From: Zopfochytrium polystomum
Taxonomy: Eukaryota > Chytridiomycota > Chytridiomycetes > Chytridiales > Chytridiaceae
Assembly (NCBI GenBank): GCA_025765615.1
Contig: JAIVFJ010000691.1
Coordinates: 1-14,592, forward strand
Length of the DNA: 14,592 nt
Direction of reading: 5' to 3'
Under the pieces are notes generated by a model. That model did not search any database, had not been told where the DNA came from, and worked only from the letters and a program-made list of their open reading frames with translations. Each line of letters begins with the position of its first letter. The stretch's first letter is position 1. The position numbers were made by a program, and so were the translations under genes. Below are positions 13,626 to 14,592 of this stretch, in pieces.

Positions 13626-14180
13626 GAGCTGCTCTCTGCCGACACCAGTTGGAGATGACAAAGGCGACAGCCTTCTTATCAGCCCTGAGTTCCTCAACAC
13701 CCTTAGCCCTTCCAGCCTGCCTCCCCACAGGCTAACTGTCAAAGTGGGAATGCCTCTCATCCTCCTCCGCAACCTGACAGATGGACTCTGCAATGGGACA
13801 CGCCTCATCCTATGTGAGGTCTGCCCCAATGTGCTGCTCTGTGAAGTTGTTGTGGGCAGCAGGAAAGGAGAGAAAGTCCTCCTTCCCAGGATCTCTCTGC
13901 AGCCCAGTGATTCAGGATTTCCCTTTGAGTTCACCAGAAAGCAATTTCCTGTTCGACCTGCGTTTGCAATGTCCATCAACAAGTCCCAAGGCCAGACCTT
14001 GAAAAAGGTTGGACTGGATATGTGGGAGGATGTGTTTGCGCATGGACAGTCCTATGTTGCTTTTTCAAGAGTAACATCCCCAGCAGATCTTATAATAACT
14101 GCAAAACACAATCAAGAAAAGGTGGACCAACTATTAGAAATGTGGTTTACAAGGAGTTAGTGGATCATCTTAGGTTTTAA
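13626..14180 (+). pseudogene. Transposase PIF1-like helicase, C-terminal half
   Basis: ELLSADTSWR follows in phase with the left side of the insertion, then a frame change near 13650 leads to a 170-residue open stretch: SPEFLNTL, LPPHRLTVKVGMPLILLRNL, GLCNGTRL, then FPVRPAFAMSINKSQGQTL (motif V region, about 13945-14005) and SYVAFSRVTSP (motif VI, about 14050-14085). The end reads RNVVYKELVDHLRF in the neighbouring frame, the usual Helitron helicase tail. This is the best-preserved part of the transposase. Confidence 0.92.
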
Positions 14181-14226
14181 TTAATTCTGTGCAGCTTCTC
14201 AAGTTCTCTATGTGACCTTGCTACTT

Positions 14227-14232
14227 AATAAA
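14227..14232 (+). terminator. Polyadenylation signal AATAAA
   Basis: AATAAA lies 47 bases after the transposase stop at 14180 and is followed by a T-rich stretch. It is suitable for ending the Helitron transcript inside the element. Confidence 0.55.
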
Positions 14233-14258
14233 TTTTCTTCCCTCTTTCTTTTTTTTTT

Positions 14259-14293
14259 GCAAGGACTGTTTATAAGTCAACGGGCACCCCTAG
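14259..14293 (+). promoter_or_regulatory. Helitron C right (3') terminus ending CTAG
   Basis: GCAAGGACTGTTTATAAGTC then AACGGGCACCCCTAG, after a T-run, matches the right ends of A and B with a one-base deletion and two changes. The next base is T, and the sequence beyond is unrelated to the Helitron left end, so the tandem series stops here. Confidence 0.82.
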
Positions 14294-14592
14294 TCATGAA
14301 GTGAAAAAATGAGGTGCAGTTTGTGATGAGACGGTGCGTCACGCTCACATCTAAATGCACTATCTGTGCCGCCCTCCTTGCCACCCAGAGGGCTCGTGAG
14401 TGCACTCAAACACCTTTGCTCTTGTAGCCGTGGATGCGATTGTTCGTTTCCTTGACTCCTGCATAAAGCGCTGAAGGCTGGGAACTCAACGAGGAGTCGC
14501 TGTCACCTCCAGCATCAGCAGGCAAAGGGGAAAGGTCACACGCATTGTTTGAGAGAAGGAAGAGGGCCATTTCTTCGTGAATCGACAAAAAA
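14294..14592. other. Flanking DNA right of the Helitron series
   Basis: A change of composition (no CT tracts, more balanced bases) marks the element boundary. A reverse-strand frame at 14406-14588 (60 residues, starting MSIHEEMALFLLSNNACDLS) could be an exon of a host gene lying leftward. I recognise no family, and the frame stops without a visible domain. Confidence 0.3.

Larger units (their letters stand above)
5180..14180 (+). pseudogene. Helitron Rep/PIF1-helicase transposase, overall gene (two introns, two LTR insertions, many frame changes)
   Basis: This is one gene for the Helitron transposase: an HUH nuclease that nicks and joins transposon ends, fused to a 5'-3' SF1B helicase. The start is the ATG at 5180, the first in frame with the first CPSC knuckle and the first after the CT leader. 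The end is taken at the TAA at 14178-14180, reached in the frame that contains the RNVVYKE tail typical of Helitron helicases; a stop in the neighbouring frame at 14158-14160 is the alternative. Homologous blocks appear in the family order with little visible amino-acid decay, but the frame changes roughly once per 100-150 bases. The gene is disrupted at 6677 by a solo LTR and at 10529 by a longer element. Excluding each insert with one target copy keeps the local frame. The parts are annotated separately below. Confidence 0.9.
3892..14293 (+). mobile_element. Autonomous-type Helitron C carrying a Rep/helicase gene, interrupted twice
   Basis: The left end is TCTATATAATAAAAAAAACA and the right end is CTAG at 14290-14293, followed by T. 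Between them lie a noncoding leader (3892-5179), a Rep/PIF1-helicase gene (5180 to about 14180), an AATAAA signal, and the conserved right terminus. Of its 10.4 kb, about 3.5 kb is inserted LTR-retrotransposon sequence, which leaves an element of about 6.9 kb, a usual size for an autonomous Helitron. Helitrons move by rolling-circle replication using an HUH endonuclease and a 5'-3' helicase. The gene is now broken by many frame changes, so this copy is read as inactive unless those changes are sequencing errors. Confidence 0.85.

Noticed and set aside
14406..14588. Host gene on the reverse strand
   Set aside because: Kept only as a remark in the flanking-DNA entry: 60 residues, no family recognised, and the upstream part lies outside the window.

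Overview
The window is a block of nested eukaryotic transposable elements, with no bacterial-type operon and no intact host gene. I think a fungal genome is most likely: coding parts carry short GT...AG introns of 87 and 90 bases, a Rep/PIF1-helicase Helitron sits beside a chromodomain Ty3/gypsy (chromovirus) element, and the DNA is mid-GC with long CT tracts. This placement is inference; an alga or another protist is not excluded.

Layout. (1) 1-1571: the right-hand part of a Helitron-like element (A), which enters from outside the window. It is CT-rich, holds GC-rich foldback repeats and GTCAACGG-type repeats, has no credible gene, and ends in CTAG at 1568-1571. (2) 1572-3891: a 2.3 kb non-autonomous Helitron (B), which starts with TCTATATAAT directly after A's CTAG and ends in its own CTAG at 3888-3891. 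Its interior is a degenerate higher-order repeat. (3) 3892-14293: the large Helitron C, again abutting the previous CTAG and starting TCTATATAAT. It has a noncoding CT-rich leader (3892-5179), then one long Rep/helicase gene from ATG 5180 to about 14180, then an AATAAA signal and a right terminus. (4) 14294-14592: flanking DNA, essentially unannotatable.

The Helitron C gene reads, in order: an array of about nine CX2CX4HX7C-type zinc knuckles, a conserved pre-Rep cysteine domain, the Helitron-like N domain, the HUH (HAH) nickase with a two-tyrosine motif, a linker, and a PIF1 family SF1B helicase with Walker A, Walker B and C-terminal motifs. The gene is broken by many single-base frame changes and by two insertions of one LTR retrotransposon family: a solo LTR (6677-7071, duplicated target ATCAG) and a 3.1 kb element (10529-13620, duplicated target CTCAG). 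In each case, removing the insert and one target copy leaves the Helitron frame in phase.

The LTR element is the most striking component. Its U3 carries perfect arrays of alternating GAA/TTC pentamers (heat shock elements), followed by a TATA box. An 11-base block about 35 bases after the TATA box is exactly complementary to the sequence two bases downstream of the 5' LTR. That is the arrangement expected for Tf1/sushi-type self-primed reverse transcription. The internal region keeps gag, a CCHC knuckle, protease, the integrase zinc-finger part, the GPY/F part and an intact chromodomain, but has lost reverse transcriptase, RNase H and the integrase catalytic core. The two LTRs differ by one substitution and three one-base length changes, so this copy is young, or the sequence carries indel errors.
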